This document shows positions 52,793 to 61,378 of a stretch of DNA of 64,000 bases, piece after piece. The stretch's first letter is position 1. Every line of letters begins with the position of its first letter. A model generated the notes under the pieces. The model was not told the origin of the DNA and made no database searches. It saw only the letters and a program-made list of their open reading frames with translations. A program made the translations under genes and the position numbers. The stretch is from Komagataeibacter xylinus. GTDB lineage: Bacteria > Pseudomonadota > Alphaproteobacteria > Acetobacterales > Acetobacteraceae. The stretch spans positions 1 to 64,000 of the forward strand of contig NZ_JARWSK010000004.1 in the NCBI RefSeq assembly GCF_031081985.1, written 5' to 3'.

Positions 52793-53275
52793 ATGCGTAT
52801 AGCCATTGGTGGCGATAGCGCCGGTAACGGCATGGCGGGCATGCTTGCGCAGTATCTGAAGGACCGTGGTGAGCACGACGTGCTGGACATGTCCGCCCCC
52901 CCCGGCGGTGGCAGCGAACTCTATGCCAGCCTGAGCGAGCGGGTGGGGCAGGCCATCATGTCCGGGGAATTTGACCGGGGCATCCTGTGCTGTGGCACCG
53001 GGATCGGGGTGTGCATTTCAGCCAACAAGATACCCGGTATCCGCGCAGCACTGACGCACGATACCTATTCCGCCGAGCGGGCGGCCCTGTCCAATAATGC
53101 CCACATCATTACCATGGGCGCGCGCGTCATCGGTCCGGAGGTGGCCAAGAGCATCGTCAATGCGTGGCTCGCCTGCTCCTTCGACCCGCATGGTCCCTCG
53201 GCAGGCAATGTGGCGGGTATTGATGCGCTGGGTGCAAAATATACCCATCCAGAGTCTGTCGTTACCACCTGCTGA
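52793..53275 (+). CDS. rpiB: RpiB/LacA/LacB family sugar-phosphate isomerase (EryI-like)
   Basis: A 160-residue isomerase. It begins [21 protein letters not shown] and contains the active-site stretch [27 protein letters not shown] (residues 64-90), with the general-base cysteine near 67 and the anion hole [21 protein letters not shown] is also conserved. RpiB interconverts ribose- and ribulose-5-phosphate; in erythritol loci the paralogue EryI converts tetrulose-4-phosphate to erythrose-4-phosphate. Length agrees. It is 39 bases after the DeoR gene in the same transcription unit. Confidence 0.9.
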   Translation: MRIAIGGDSAGNGMAGMLAQYLKDRGEHDVLDMSAPPGGGSELYASLSERVGQAIMSGEFDRGILCCGTGIGVCISANKIPGIRAALTHDTYSAERAALSNNAHIITMGARVIGPEVAKSIVNAWLACSFDPHGPSAGNVAGIDALGAKYTHPESVVTTC

Positions 53276-53327
53276 ACGCTGGCTGCATGTGCAGCCGGAT
53301 GAGCGGTAAAGCGAAAGAACAATAACA

Positions 53328-54248
53328 ATGAAAACAGCTTTTCTTCTTGCTACGGCACTGATGCTTGCGCCCATGGCGGCGCGGGCTGCAGATGATCATG
53401 CGCCGCTGCGTTTCGTGCTGATCCCCAAGACGGTCCACCCGTGGTTTGACAAGGTGAATACCGGCGCGCAGGCAGCGGCCGACCTGTTGGGGAAGACGAC
53501 GGGGCGCAAGGTGGAAATTGAATACCGCGCGCCTGAAACGGCCGATGTTTCCTCACAGAACGACATCATCGAACGCGCGATCGCAACCCATCCTGACGGG
53601 CTGATCCTCGACCTGCTTGATGAAAAGGGCAACCACGCCACCATGCTCGAGGCCGTGGATGAAAAGGTGCCCATGACGGTGTTTGACTCCCTCCCGCCCG
53701 AAGGGATGGACGTCACCGCAGTCGGGGCCGATTTCTGTGAACAGGGCACGATCGCGGCCCAGCGCCTGGCCGGACTGATCGGGGAAAAGGGCGAGGTCGC
53801 GATCATGATCGGCGTGCCGACCGCCCCCAACCATACCCGCCGCGCGGAATGCGAACGCGCGACGTTTGCCAAATATCCGCAGATCAGGGTGATTGCGACC
53901 GGTATTGATAACGACAGTATCGAAACCGCGCAGAAACAGGCTTCCGCCATCATGCAGGCCCATCCCGATCTTGCCGGATGGGTGGCGTGCGATGCGGCAG
54001 GCCCCGTGGGCATCGGTCAGGCCATTCGCGAAAGCGGGCGCACGGGCAAGGTAAAGGAAGTGGGGCTCGACAACCTCAACGACATGATCGCGCTCATCCG
54101 TGACGGAGTGGCGGATTCATCGGCTTCCAGCCGGCCCGAAATGCAGGGCTACTGGGCGGTCATCGCCGCATGGCAGCGCGCGCTGGGCCAGAAGACGCCC
54201 AAATACATAGATACCGGCATCGATGTCCTGACCAAGAAGAACATCTGA
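53328..54248 (+). CDS. Periplasmic sugar-binding protein of an ABC transporter (ribose/polyol type)
   Basis: A 306-residue binding protein with a signal peptide (MKTAFLLATALMLAPMAARA, cleavage near 20). The mature part has the LacI/ribose-binding layout: PLRFVLIPKTVHPWFDKVNTGAQAAADLLG, AIATHPDGLILDLLDEKG, VTAVGADFCEQGTIAAQ and VACDAAGPVGIGQAI. It presents a small sugar or polyol to the permease. It is 52 bases after rpiB and 30 before the ATPase, inside a gene string whose other members suggest a C4 polyol or ketose as ligand. Confidence 0.87.
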   Translation: MKTAFLLATALMLAPMAARAADDHAPLRFVLIPKTVHPWFDKVNTGAQAAADLLGKTTGRKVEIEYRAPETADVSSQNDIIERAIATHPDGLILDLLDEKGNHATMLEAVDEKVPMTVFDSLPPEGMDVTAVGADFCEQGTIAAQRLAGLIGEKGEVAIMIGVPTAPNHTRRAECERATFAKYPQIRVIATGIDNDSIETAQKQASAIMQAHPDLAGWVACDAAGPVGIGQAIRESGRTGKVKEVGLDNLNDMIALIRDGVADSSASSRPEMQGYWAVIAAWQRALGQKTPKYIDTGIDVLTKKNI

Positions 54249-54278
54249 TCTTTCCCGGATAGTGATGGAGTAACGACC

Positions 54279-55784
54279 ATGACGGTTCTCCACGTTTCAT
54301 CCCTGCGCAAGACCTATCCCGGCGTTGTGGCGCTGGACCATATCGACCTGACGCTGGAAGCGGGAAAGGTCCATATCCTCGCAGGGGAAAATGGTGCTGG
54401 AAAATCCACGCTGATCAAGGTGCTGACCGGCCTCGTCACCCCCGATGCAGGGAGCGTGGACATAGAGGGCCATGATGCACTGGCCGATCACGCCCTGTTT
54501 GCCCGCGTGGCGTACGTGCCGCAGGAACTCAGCCTGTTTCCCACCATGACGGTTGCGGAAAACATGTTCATGCCCTTCGCCAAATCCGGTTTCGGGCGCA
54601 TGACCGTGTCACGCACGGCAATGGAAGCGGCAGCGCAGAAGCTCATGACCCGCTTTGGCATGCATGCCCGACCGGGGCAGAAGGTGGGGCATATCAGCGT
54701 GCCCGACCAGCAGCTTCTCCAGATCGCGCGCGCGGCCAGCGCCGGGGATTTCCGGGTTCTGATCCTTGATGAACCCACCTCCTCGCTCACATCGAGCGAG
54801 ACGGAACACCTGTTTTCCATCCTGCGCACGCTGCGCGATGAAGGCTGCGCGATCGTGTTCGTCTCGCACCGGATGGAGGAGATTTTCGCGCTCGGCGATA
54901 CGGTCACCGTGCTGCGCAACGGGCGCAGCGTGGGCACCTACCCCATGGCGGAACTTGATGAAGGCGAACTGATCCGCCTCATGTCGGGCAACAGCGTGCA
55001 GCTTGATGAACGCTTCCAGCCCGGCGTTGCGTCGGGCACGCAGGATGTCATCGTCGACGTTGCGCACCTGTCCGGTCCCGGCTTTACGGATGCCTCCTTC
55101 ACCCTGCGCCGGGGCGAGATACTGGGCTTTGCCGGGCTGGTGGGCGCAGGGCGCTCGGAACTCATGCAGACCATGTTTGGCTACCACCGCGCAACGGCAG
55201 GCAGGTGTGTGCTGGACGGGCGTGAGATCCCGCGCGGCAGGCCGGACCGGGCCGTGGCGATGGGCATGCTCTATTTGCCCGAAGAGCGGCGGCACCACGG
55301 AATCTTTCCGCTGCTGAGCGTGCGCGAGAACATTGCCGTATCGGTCATGGACCAGATCATGGGCGGTGGCGTCATTTCATCGGGAAGGGAACGGCGCGTG
55401 GTGGCCGATGCCATCGAGCGCTTCGATGTGCGCACGTCATCGGCGGAAAAGAAGATCATGTACCTGTCGGGTGGCAACCAGCAGAAGGCGATCATTGGCC
55501 GCGCCATGGCGCGCAGGCCGCGCGTGCTGATCTTTGATGAACCGACCAAGGGCATCGACATCGGCACGAAGTTCCAGATCTACCGCATCATGCAGCAACT
55601 GGCGGAAGAGGGGGTGGGGATCATCCTCGTCTCCTCCGAAATGGCGGAGCTGCAACGCTGCGCCACCCGCATCATCACCATGCATGCCGGGCAGATTACC
55701 GGTTCGTTCGACCAGGCCACGACCGACATCAATACACTTGTGGGCGCGATTATCGGCGCGCCGGAGGTTCGTCATGTCGCTTGA
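54279..55784 (+). CDS. Sugar ABC transporter ATPase (RbsA/MglA type, two domains)
   Basis: A 501-residue protein with two ABC domains. Domain 1 has Walker A GENGAGKST (about residue 34), ISVPDQQLLQIARA as signature region and LILDEPTSSLT as Walker B. Domain 2 begins VDVAHLSGPGFTDASFTLRRGEILGFAGLVGAGRSELMQTMFG, where the Walker A is degenerate, as usual in this family, and has LSGGNQQKAIIGRAMARRPRVLIFDEPTKGID. It drives the carbohydrate importer. It overlaps the permease start by 11 bases. Confidence 0.92.
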   Translation: MTVLHVSSLRKTYPGVVALDHIDLTLEAGKVHILAGENGAGKSTLIKVLTGLVTPDAGSVDIEGHDALADHALFARVAYVPQELSLFPTMTVAENMFMPFAKSGFGRMTVSRTAMEAAAQKLMTRFGMHARPGQKVGHISVPDQQLLQIARAASAGDFRVLILDEPTSSLTSSETEHLFSILRTLRDEGCAIVFVSHRMEEIFALGDTVTVLRNGRSVGTYPMAELDEGELIRLMSGNSVQLDERFQPGVASGTQDVIVDVAHLSGPGFTDASFTLRRGEILGFAGLVGAGRSELMQTMFGYHRATAGRCVLDGREIPRGRPDRAVAMGMLYLPEERRHHGIFPLLSVRENIAVSVMDQIMGGGVISSGRERRVVADAIERFDVRTSSAEKKIMYLSGGNQQKAIIGRAMARRPRVLIFDEPTKGIDIGTKFQIYRIMQQLAEEGVGIILVSSEMAELQRCATRIITMHAGQITGSFDQATTDINTLVGAIIGAPEVRHVA

Positions 55785-56790
55785 AACCACATTTCCCACC
55801 ACACCGCCCACCCCGCCACGCCTGCCGCCGCTGCGCAGGCTGGCCGCGCGCTGCATGCGCAACCCGCTTGGGGGCGTCATTGCAGCCCTTGTGCTGATCT
55901 TTGGCGTGTCATGCCTGCTGTCGCCGCATTTTCTGACCGGCTTCAACATGATGATCATGGCCCGCGCGCTGGCCTTTATCGGGCTGGTCACGATCGGGCA
56001 GTCGATCCTGATGATCCTTGGCGAACTCGACCTGTCGGTGGGCGCGATTGGCGGGCTGGCAGGCATTACAGGCGGCATGCTGATGGTGCAGGCGGGGCTG
56101 AATCCGTGGCTGTCGCTGGTGCTGTGCCTGCTGCTCGGCACGGCATGCGGCATGCTCAATGGCGTGCTGATCACGCAGTTGCGACTGCATTCGCTGGTGC
56201 TGACCATCGGCATGGCGGGCGTTTACGGCGGCGCGATCCTGGTGGCAACCAAGGGGGTGGCGATTACCGGCGTGCCCGTTGACATCTCCTTTCTGGGCCG
56301 TGGGCTGATCTATGGCGTGCCGGTGCCCTTCATTGTGCTGCTGGCCTGCCTTGGCGTGGTGGCGTTTGTCATGGTGCGCACGCCGCTCGGGCGTTACGTC
56401 TATGCCATTGGCAGCAACCCCGAGGCCGCCCGCATGCTCGGCCTGCGGGTGGATGCCATCCGTATTGCCGCCTTCGCCACGGCGGGCTTCCTGTCAGCCC
56501 TTGCCGGCATCCTGATGGTGGCGCGCCTGGGCACGGCGCAGCCCTCCATTGGCGATACGTGGGTGCTGGCTCCCATCGCCGCTGCCGTCATCGGTGGTGT
56601 GGCAACCACGGGGGGCCTGGGCAGCCCGGTGGGGGCGGTGCTCGGCGCCGTCATCATCGGCATGATCGAGAACATCATCGTGCTGTTCGGCATCTCGCCT
56701 TACTGGCAGTCGGTGGTCAGCGGCGGGATTGTGGTGCTGGCCATCTCCTTTGATTCCCTGGCGCGTCGCTACCTGCACCGCGAGGCATGA
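55774..56790 (+). CDS. Sugar ABC transporter permease (RbsC type)
   Basis: A 338-residue inner-membrane permease with eight to ten helices. The family features GELDLSVGAIGGLAGITGGMLM (TM3) and LLLGTACGMLNGVLIT, and the coupling loop YVYAIGSNPEAARMLGLRVDAIRIAAFATAG, are in place. GTAQPSIGDTWVLAPIAAAVIGGVATTGGLG is the conserved C-terminal part. ATG 55774 lies within the end of the ATPase gene. It completes the importer of binding protein, ATPase and permease; like all RbsC members it forms a homodimer. Confidence 0.92.
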   Translation: MSLETTFPTTPPTPPRLPPLRRLAARCMRNPLGGVIAALVLIFGVSCLLSPHFLTGFNMMIMARALAFIGLVTIGQSILMILGELDLSVGAIGGLAGITGGMLMVQAGLNPWLSLVLCLLLGTACGMLNGVLITQLRLHSLVLTIGMAGVYGGAILVATKGVAITGVPVDISFLGRGLIYGVPVPFIVLLACLGVVAFVMVRTPLGRYVYAIGSNPEAARMLGLRVDAIRIAAFATAGFLSALAGILMVARLGTAQPSIGDTWVLAPIAAAVIGGVATTGGLGSPVGAVLGAVIIGMIENIIVLFGISPYWQSVVSGGIVVLAISFDSLARRYLHREA

Positions 56791-56829
56791 CCATGCCGTG
56801 CTGCGATGTTTCCTGTTAGCTGAGGATAT

Positions 56830-58626
56830 ATGCAAATGACCAGAATTTGCGGCAATGCTTCCGAATTCGCCCACTCCGCGCTGCATGGCTACAGCCTTGT
56901 CCACCGTGACCTCGTGCGCATGGTGCGCGGCGGGGTTGTGCGGGCAAAGCCGGGCCGGGCGGGCAAGGTGGCGGTGGTTGTGGGGGGTGGTTCGGGCCAC
57001 TACCCCGCCTTTAATGGCTATGTTGGCACGGGCTTTGCCGATGCGGCGGTGGCGGGCGACATCTTTGCCTCGCCTTCCACGCAGGCCATCTATTCCGTGG
57101 CGCGCAGGGCCGAGCGCGGCGGGGGCGTGATCCTGGGTTTTGGCAATTATGCAGGCGACGTGCTGAACTTTGGCATTGCAGCCGAACGCCTGCGCCGTGA
57201 AGGGATCGACACCCGCCTGCTGGCCACCACCGATGACGTGGCCAGCGCCGATGTGGGTGACATGGCCCGCAGGCGCGGCATTGCGGGCGACATGACGGTA
57301 TTCCGCATTGTTGGCGCGGCAGCGGAAGCCGGGTTGGACCTTGATGCTGTCGAGGCAGTGGGCCTGCGTGCCAACAGCCAGACCCGCACCTTTGGCGTGG
57401 CGTTTGAAGGCTGCACCCTGCCCGGTGAGGCGGACCTGCTGTTCCACGTGCCCAAGAACCGCATGGCGCTCGGTCTTGGCGTGCATGGTGAACCGGGCAT
57501 AGATGAACAGGACATTCCGCCACCCGCGCAACTGGCGCATGTGCTGCTTGACCGCATTCTGGCAGAACTGCCCGCTGACGCCCCCCGCCGGGTTGCAATC
57601 GTGCTCAACGGCCTGGGCAGCACCAAGCACGAGGAACTGTTCGTGCTGTGGGAAGCACTTGCGCCTCTACTGGCGCAGGCGGGGCTGACCGTGATCGCGC
57701 CGCTGGTGGGGGAATATGTGACCAGCCTTGACATGGCAGGCTGTTCGCTGACCATGACGTGGCTGGATGAGGAACTGGAGCGCTACTGGCGCGCGCCGGT
57801 TGAAACTGCCGTTCTGCGCCATGCGGGCATTACGGGTGAGCCTGACGCCACTGACAGCGTGATGGAACACGAGCCCCCTGTTGTTTATGCGCAGGCCGCA
57901 ACCCCGGCTGGCCAGCGGGGTGGCCTGTGCGTGGCGCAAACCATGGCGCGGCTGGCGCAGGCGCTGGCTGCGGCGGAGGGCGAACTGGGCCGTATTGATG
58001 CCGTGGCCGGAGATGGCGACCATGGGCAGGGCATGGCCCGTGGGTCAGCAGCCGCCGCCCAGGCGGCCCGTCAGGCAGCCAGTGCCCACGCAGGGGCCGC
58101 GACCGTGCTGGCGGCGGCAGCCGATGCATGGGCTGATCGCGCAGGCGGCACGTCAGGTGCTTTGTGGGGTGAAGGACTGCGGGCCTTCAGCACGGCGCTC
58201 GATGATGTGTCAGTGCCCGATGCGCCACAACTGGTTCATGGTGCGCGGTACGCCATGGAACGCATCATGCAGCTTGGCCGGGCGCAGGTTGGCGACAAGA
58301 CGCTCATGGACGCGCTGGTGCCCTTTGTCGAAACGCTGGAACGTGAGTGCGATCGTGGGTGCGCCCTGCGCGACGCATGGCAGGCCGCAGCCGATGCGGC
58401 ACAGAAGGCAGCGGACGGCACGCGTGACCTCCTGCCGCGCATGGGCCGCGCCCGCACCCATGGCACGCGCAGCCTGGGCCACCCTGATGCCGGTGCCCTG
58501 TCGATGGCGCTATGCCTGCGTGTGGTGGGGGAAGGCCTGCCTTCGGTCGAACCCGTGCCTGCAGCGATACGCCCCATGGAGCATATGAGCGGACAGAACC
58601 CGGTATTGGACGCGTTTCGCCCCTGA
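56830..58626 (+). CDS. Fused dihydroxyacetone kinase (DhaK-DhaL), possible erythrulose kinase
   Basis: A 598-residue ATP-dependent kinase. The DhaK half (1-330) has VVVGGGSGHYPAFNGYVG, LLATTDDVA and the substrate-binding His near 219 in GLGVHGEPGI. The DhaL half (about 365-580) has DAVAGDGDHGQGM and GGTSGALWG for nucleotide and metal binding. Such single-chain enzymes use ATP rather than the PTS. In C4-polyol loci similar kinases phosphorylate D- or L-erythrulose, which acetic acid bacteria make from erythritol in the periplasm; DHA itself also fits. It lies 39 bases after the permease and is the last gene before a terminator. Confidence 0.87.
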   Translation: MQMTRICGNASEFAHSALHGYSLVHRDLVRMVRGGVVRAKPGRAGKVAVVVGGGSGHYPAFNGYVGTGFADAAVAGDIFASPSTQAIYSVARRAERGGGVILGFGNYAGDVLNFGIAAERLRREGIDTRLLATTDDVASADVGDMARRRGIAGDMTVFRIVGAAAEAGLDLDAVEAVGLRANSQTRTFGVAFEGCTLPGEADLLFHVPKNRMALGLGVHGEPGIDEQDIPPPAQLAHVLLDRILAELPADAPRRVAIVLNGLGSTKHEELFVLWEALAPLLAQAGLTVIAPLVGEYVTSLDMAGCSLTMTWLDEELERYWRAPVETAVLRHAGITGEPDATDSVMEHEPPVVYAQAATPAGQRGGLCVAQTMARLAQALAAAEGELGRIDAVAGDGDHGQGMARGSAAAAQAARQAASAHAGAATVLAAAADAWADRAGGTSGALWGEGLRAFSTALDDVSVPDAPQLVHGARYAMERIMQLGRAQVGDKTLMDALVPFVETLERECDRGCALRDAWQAAADAAQKAADGTRDLLPRMGRARTHGTRSLGHPDAGALSMALCLRVVGEGLPSVEPVPAAIRPMEHMSGQNPVLDAFRP

Positions 58627-58632
58627 GCCTGT

Positions 58633-58672
58633 CCCGCCCCGGTGCATTCATGCATCGGGGCGGGTTGGTTTT
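58633..58672 (+). terminator. Terminator after the polyol operon
   Basis: A long stem (CCCGCCCCG-TGCA with TGCA-CGGGGCGGG, loop TTCA) is followed by TTGGTTTT. It ends the transporter/kinase operon just after the DhaK-DhaL stop codon. Confidence 0.75.
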
Positions 58673-58724
58673 CAGTAAAAACCAATACCCGCATTAAGGT
58701 ACGGTTTGAAAATAACGCATTGAT

Positions 58725-58804
58725 GAAAGTTTTTGGGTGCCGCCTTTTCTCAAAAAGGCGGCGTTCTTTGATGCTGTGTGAAAAAAGCTTCACCAGAAAC
58801 TTTC
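58725..58804. repeat. Hairpin-rich intergenic repeat element (MITE/REP-like)
   Basis: The outer arms GAAAGTTTTTGGGTG and CACCAGAAACTTTC are inverted copies with one mismatch and one bulge. Inside is a perfect hairpin GCCGCCTTTT-CTCA-AAAAGGCGGC, then a weaker AGC...GCTT hairpin, so the whole can fold as a three-way or cross structure. I recall similar sequences scattered in acetic acid bacteria genomes, but cannot verify that here. It lies between the two convergent operons. Confidence 0.5.
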
Positions 58805-58937
58805 TGATGGTTTCTGGATGTTTTCCGGTAGCTCTGTCTCAGACAGTCTTGGACAGAAATGACGACATTCATCTTCTGGCCTGTCCCGCCCCTGAAATCC
58901 TGCCCCTCCGAGCGGAAGGGCAGGATGTATGGGCAGC

Positions 58938-59777
58938 CTATTCCCCGATGATAACGCTTTCCGCCTCGACCTTGTTTTGCAGGGCCTTCTGTGCCCGCAA
59001 TTGCGCAGGCAGGAAGGGGAAGACCAGGTATTCATAGGCCGTGGCCCCCACCAGCCCCCCGATCAGCGGCCCGACAACCGGCACCCACCAGTAATGACCG
59101 GCTGCGGGCAGGGCGGCTTCATGCCAGCCGGCCATATAGGCGAACAGTCGCGGCCCAAGGTCACGGGCGGGGTTGATGGCCCATGCTTCGAGATAGCCCA
59201 TGGACGCGCCAATGGCCGCGACAAGAAAGCCTATGATCAGCGCACCGAAATTGGCGCCCGGCGCCATTTCGTTATACTGCTCGGTAATGGCGAAAATGCC
59301 GAATACCAGTATGGCGGTGAGGATGATTTCATCGCTGAAGGCATGCCATATGGTTATGCCCGCCCCGGGCGCGGTAAAGAACACGCCCGCTCCGCCACCG
59401 CCCGCGCGGGTAAGCTGGTGGAGGTCATTGAAGTGATCGATGACGGGGTAATACAGCGCGTAAACCAGCCCCGCCCCCAAAAAGCCACCCACGACCTGAG
59501 CAGCCCAGTAGGGCACCACCTTTTTCCATGGAAAGGCGCGGTAGGTTGCCAGCGCAAGGGTAACTGCCGGATTGGCATGCGTGCCCGATACGGATCCGGT
59601 GGCATAGATGGCAATGGTCACCCCCAGCCCCCATACAATGCACACCCCCCAGTAGGCCTGCAGGTAAGGGCTCGGATCATAGAGGAGATACATCGCCGCC
59701 ACGGAATCACCAAAGGCGATGATGATGAATACGGCAAGCGCTTCAGAAATCAGCTCACCTAGGAATTCCCTGTTCAT
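58938..59777 (-). CDS. glpF: Glycerol facilitator/aquaporin (GlpF type)
   Basis: A 279-residue MIP channel with six membrane helices and two half-helices. The two NPA boxes are SGTHANPAVTLALA (about residue 68) and AINPARDLGPRLF (about 200). The Asp after the second NPAR (NPARDLGPR) is the mark of the glyceroporin branch, which admits glycerol and other polyols. ATG 59777 follows AAGGAA. It lies 31 bases after glpK on the same strand, in the order oprB-glpK-glpF, a glycerol or polyol uptake unit placed opposite the C4-polyol locus. Confidence 0.9.
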   Translation of the reverse strand: MNREFLGELISEALAVFIIIAFGDSVAAMYLLYDPSPYLQAYWGVCIVWGLGVTIAIYATGSVSGTHANPAVTLALATYRAFPWKKVVPYWAAQVVGGFLGAGLVYALYYPVIDHFNDLHQLTRAGGGGAGVFFTAPGAGITIWHAFSDEIILTAILVFGIFAITEQYNEMAPGANFGALIIGFLVAAIGASMGYLEAWAINPARDLGPRLFAYMAGWHEAALPAAGHYWWVPVVGPLIGGLVGATAYEYLVFPFLPAQLRAQKALQNKVEAESVIIGE

Positions 59778-59808
59778 TGGCCTGTTTCCTTGTCTGTTCG
59801 GGGGCGGG

Positions 59809-61308
59809 TCATTCCGCCCAGTCAAAGGATTTCTCTACTGCTTTCTTCCACCAGCCCAGGTAGCGGTTGCGCTGCTCGGGTGGCATGGTCGGCTGCCAGG
59901 TGCGGTCCACTGCCCAGTTGGCGCGCAGGTCATCAATGTTTTTCCAGTATCCCACGGCCAGGCCTGCGGCGTAGGCGGCGCCGAGGGCGGTGGTTTCCAC
60001 CACCTTCGGCCGCACGACCGGCACGTTGAGGATATCGGCCTGGAACTGCATGAGCAGCTCGTTCGCCACCATGCCGCCATCCGTTTTCAGGCTGCGCAGG
60101 ATGATGCCGCTGTCTGCCTCCATGGCGGCAACCACATCGCGCACCTGAAAGGCCGTGGCCTCCAGCGTGGCGCGGGCAAAATGCGCGCGGGTGACATAGC
60201 GGGTCAGGCCCACAATGACCCCACGGGCATTTTCCTTCCAGTATGGCGCATACAGGCCCGAAAAGGCGGGAACGATATAGACCCCGCCATTATCCGCCAC
60301 GCTGCGGGCCAGCGGTTCGATCTGTGTTGCCAGGTCAAACAGCTTCAGGTTATCGCGCAGCCACTGCACCAGCGCGCCCGTAATGGCAATGGAGCCTTCC
60401 AGCGCGTAGCGCGGTTCTTCCGTGCCAAACTGGTAGGCGAGCGTTGTCAGCAGTCCTGCCTTGGACTGCACTGGCTCGGTGCCGGTATTCATCAGCAAAA
60501 ACGAGCCGGTGCCATAGGTATTCTTGGCCTCGCCCGGTGTAAAACAGGTCTGCCCCACCAAGGCGGCCTGCTGGTCGCCCAGGATGCCGGCAAGCTTCGT
60601 GCCCTGCAGGCTGGGGATGACAATTATGCCGTAAACCTGTGAGGAAGGAACGATGCGGGGCAGGCAGGCGGCGGGAATGCAAAAGGCTGCCAGCATGTCC
60701 TCATCCCACGCGCAGGTTTTCAGGTTCATGAGCTGGGTGCGCGAGGCATTGGTCACGTCGGTAATGTGGATGCCCCCCTTCACCCCGCCCGTCAGGTTCC
60801 ATGAAAGCCAGCTATCTATCGTGCCGAACAGGGCCTGCCCGCTTTCGGCTTTCTCGCGCGCGCCTTCCACGTTATCGAGCAGCCAGCGCAGTTTCAGCCC
60901 GGCAAAATAGCTGGCCAGCGGCAGGCCCGTAATGGCGCGGAAACGGTCCTGCCCCCCATCGCGGCCATAATCGCTGACCAACTGGTCCACGCGGGTGTCC
61001 TGCCACACGATGGCGTTATGCAGCGGCTGGCCTGTTGTTTTGTCCCACAGCACGGCGGTCTCGCGCTGGTTGGTAATCCCGACCGCTGCCAGGCTGGTTG
61101 CAGCCAGATTGGCGCGGGCCATGGCCGCACCAATCATTTCATTCGTGTTTTCAAGAATTTCCATGGGGTCGTGTTCAACCCAGCCGGGCTTTGGGTAGAT
61201 CTGGCGATGCTCCTTCTGCGCAACGGAAACCACGTTTCCCTTCCGATCGAATATCATGAACCGGGAACTGGTCGTGCCCTGGTCTATCGCACCAACATAT
61301 TCCGTCAT
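59809..61308 (-). CDS. glpK: Glycerol kinase
   Basis: A 499-residue FGGY kinase, the usual length of GlpK. It has [22 protein letters not shown] at the start, [28 protein letters not shown], the FGGY signature [14 protein letters not shown]-type (here [26 protein letters not shown]) and [25 protein letters not shown] for ATP. It phosphorylates glycerol to glycerol-3-phosphate. ATG 61308 starts the family sequence; 93 upstream codons in the frame are not family-like. The GlpD-like dehydrogenase at 48274 could serve the next step if it accepts glycerol-3-phosphate. Confidence 0.95.
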   Translation of the reverse strand: MTEYVGAIDQGTTSSRFMIFDRKGNVVSVAQKEHRQIYPKPGWVEHDPMEILENTNEMIGAAMARANLAATSLAAVGITNQRETAVLWDKTTGQPLHNAIVWQDTRVDQLVSDYGRDGGQDRFRAITGLPLASYFAGLKLRWLLDNVEGAREKAESGQALFGTIDSWLSWNLTGGVKGGIHITDVTNASRTQLMNLKTCAWDEDMLAAFCIPAACLPRIVPSSQVYGIIVIPSLQGTKLAGILGDQQAALVGQTCFTPGEAKNTYGTGSFLLMNTGTEPVQSKAGLLTTLAYQFGTEEPRYALEGSIAITGALVQWLRDNLKLFDLATQIEPLARSVADNGGVYIVPAFSGLYAPYWKENARGVIVGLTRYVTRAHFARATLEATAFQVRDVVAAMEADSGIILRSLKTDGGMVANELLMQFQADILNVPVVRPKVVETTALGAAYAAGLAVGYWKNIDDLRANWAVDRTWQPTMPPEQRNRYLGWWKKAVEKSFDWAE

Positions 61309-61378
61309 GCTGCATTCCTTTATTGTTATTTGCAGTAACGCTTCATGTGTTCGGTATTTTTTTACTGTATGGCAGGGT

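Larger units (their letters stand above)
58627..58937 (+). other. Gap between convergent operons
   Basis: Holds the terminator at 58633-58672 and the hairpin element at 58725-58804. After that there are about 130 bases with no gene or clear signal before the glpF stop codon. No open frame here looks real. Confidence 0.5.
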
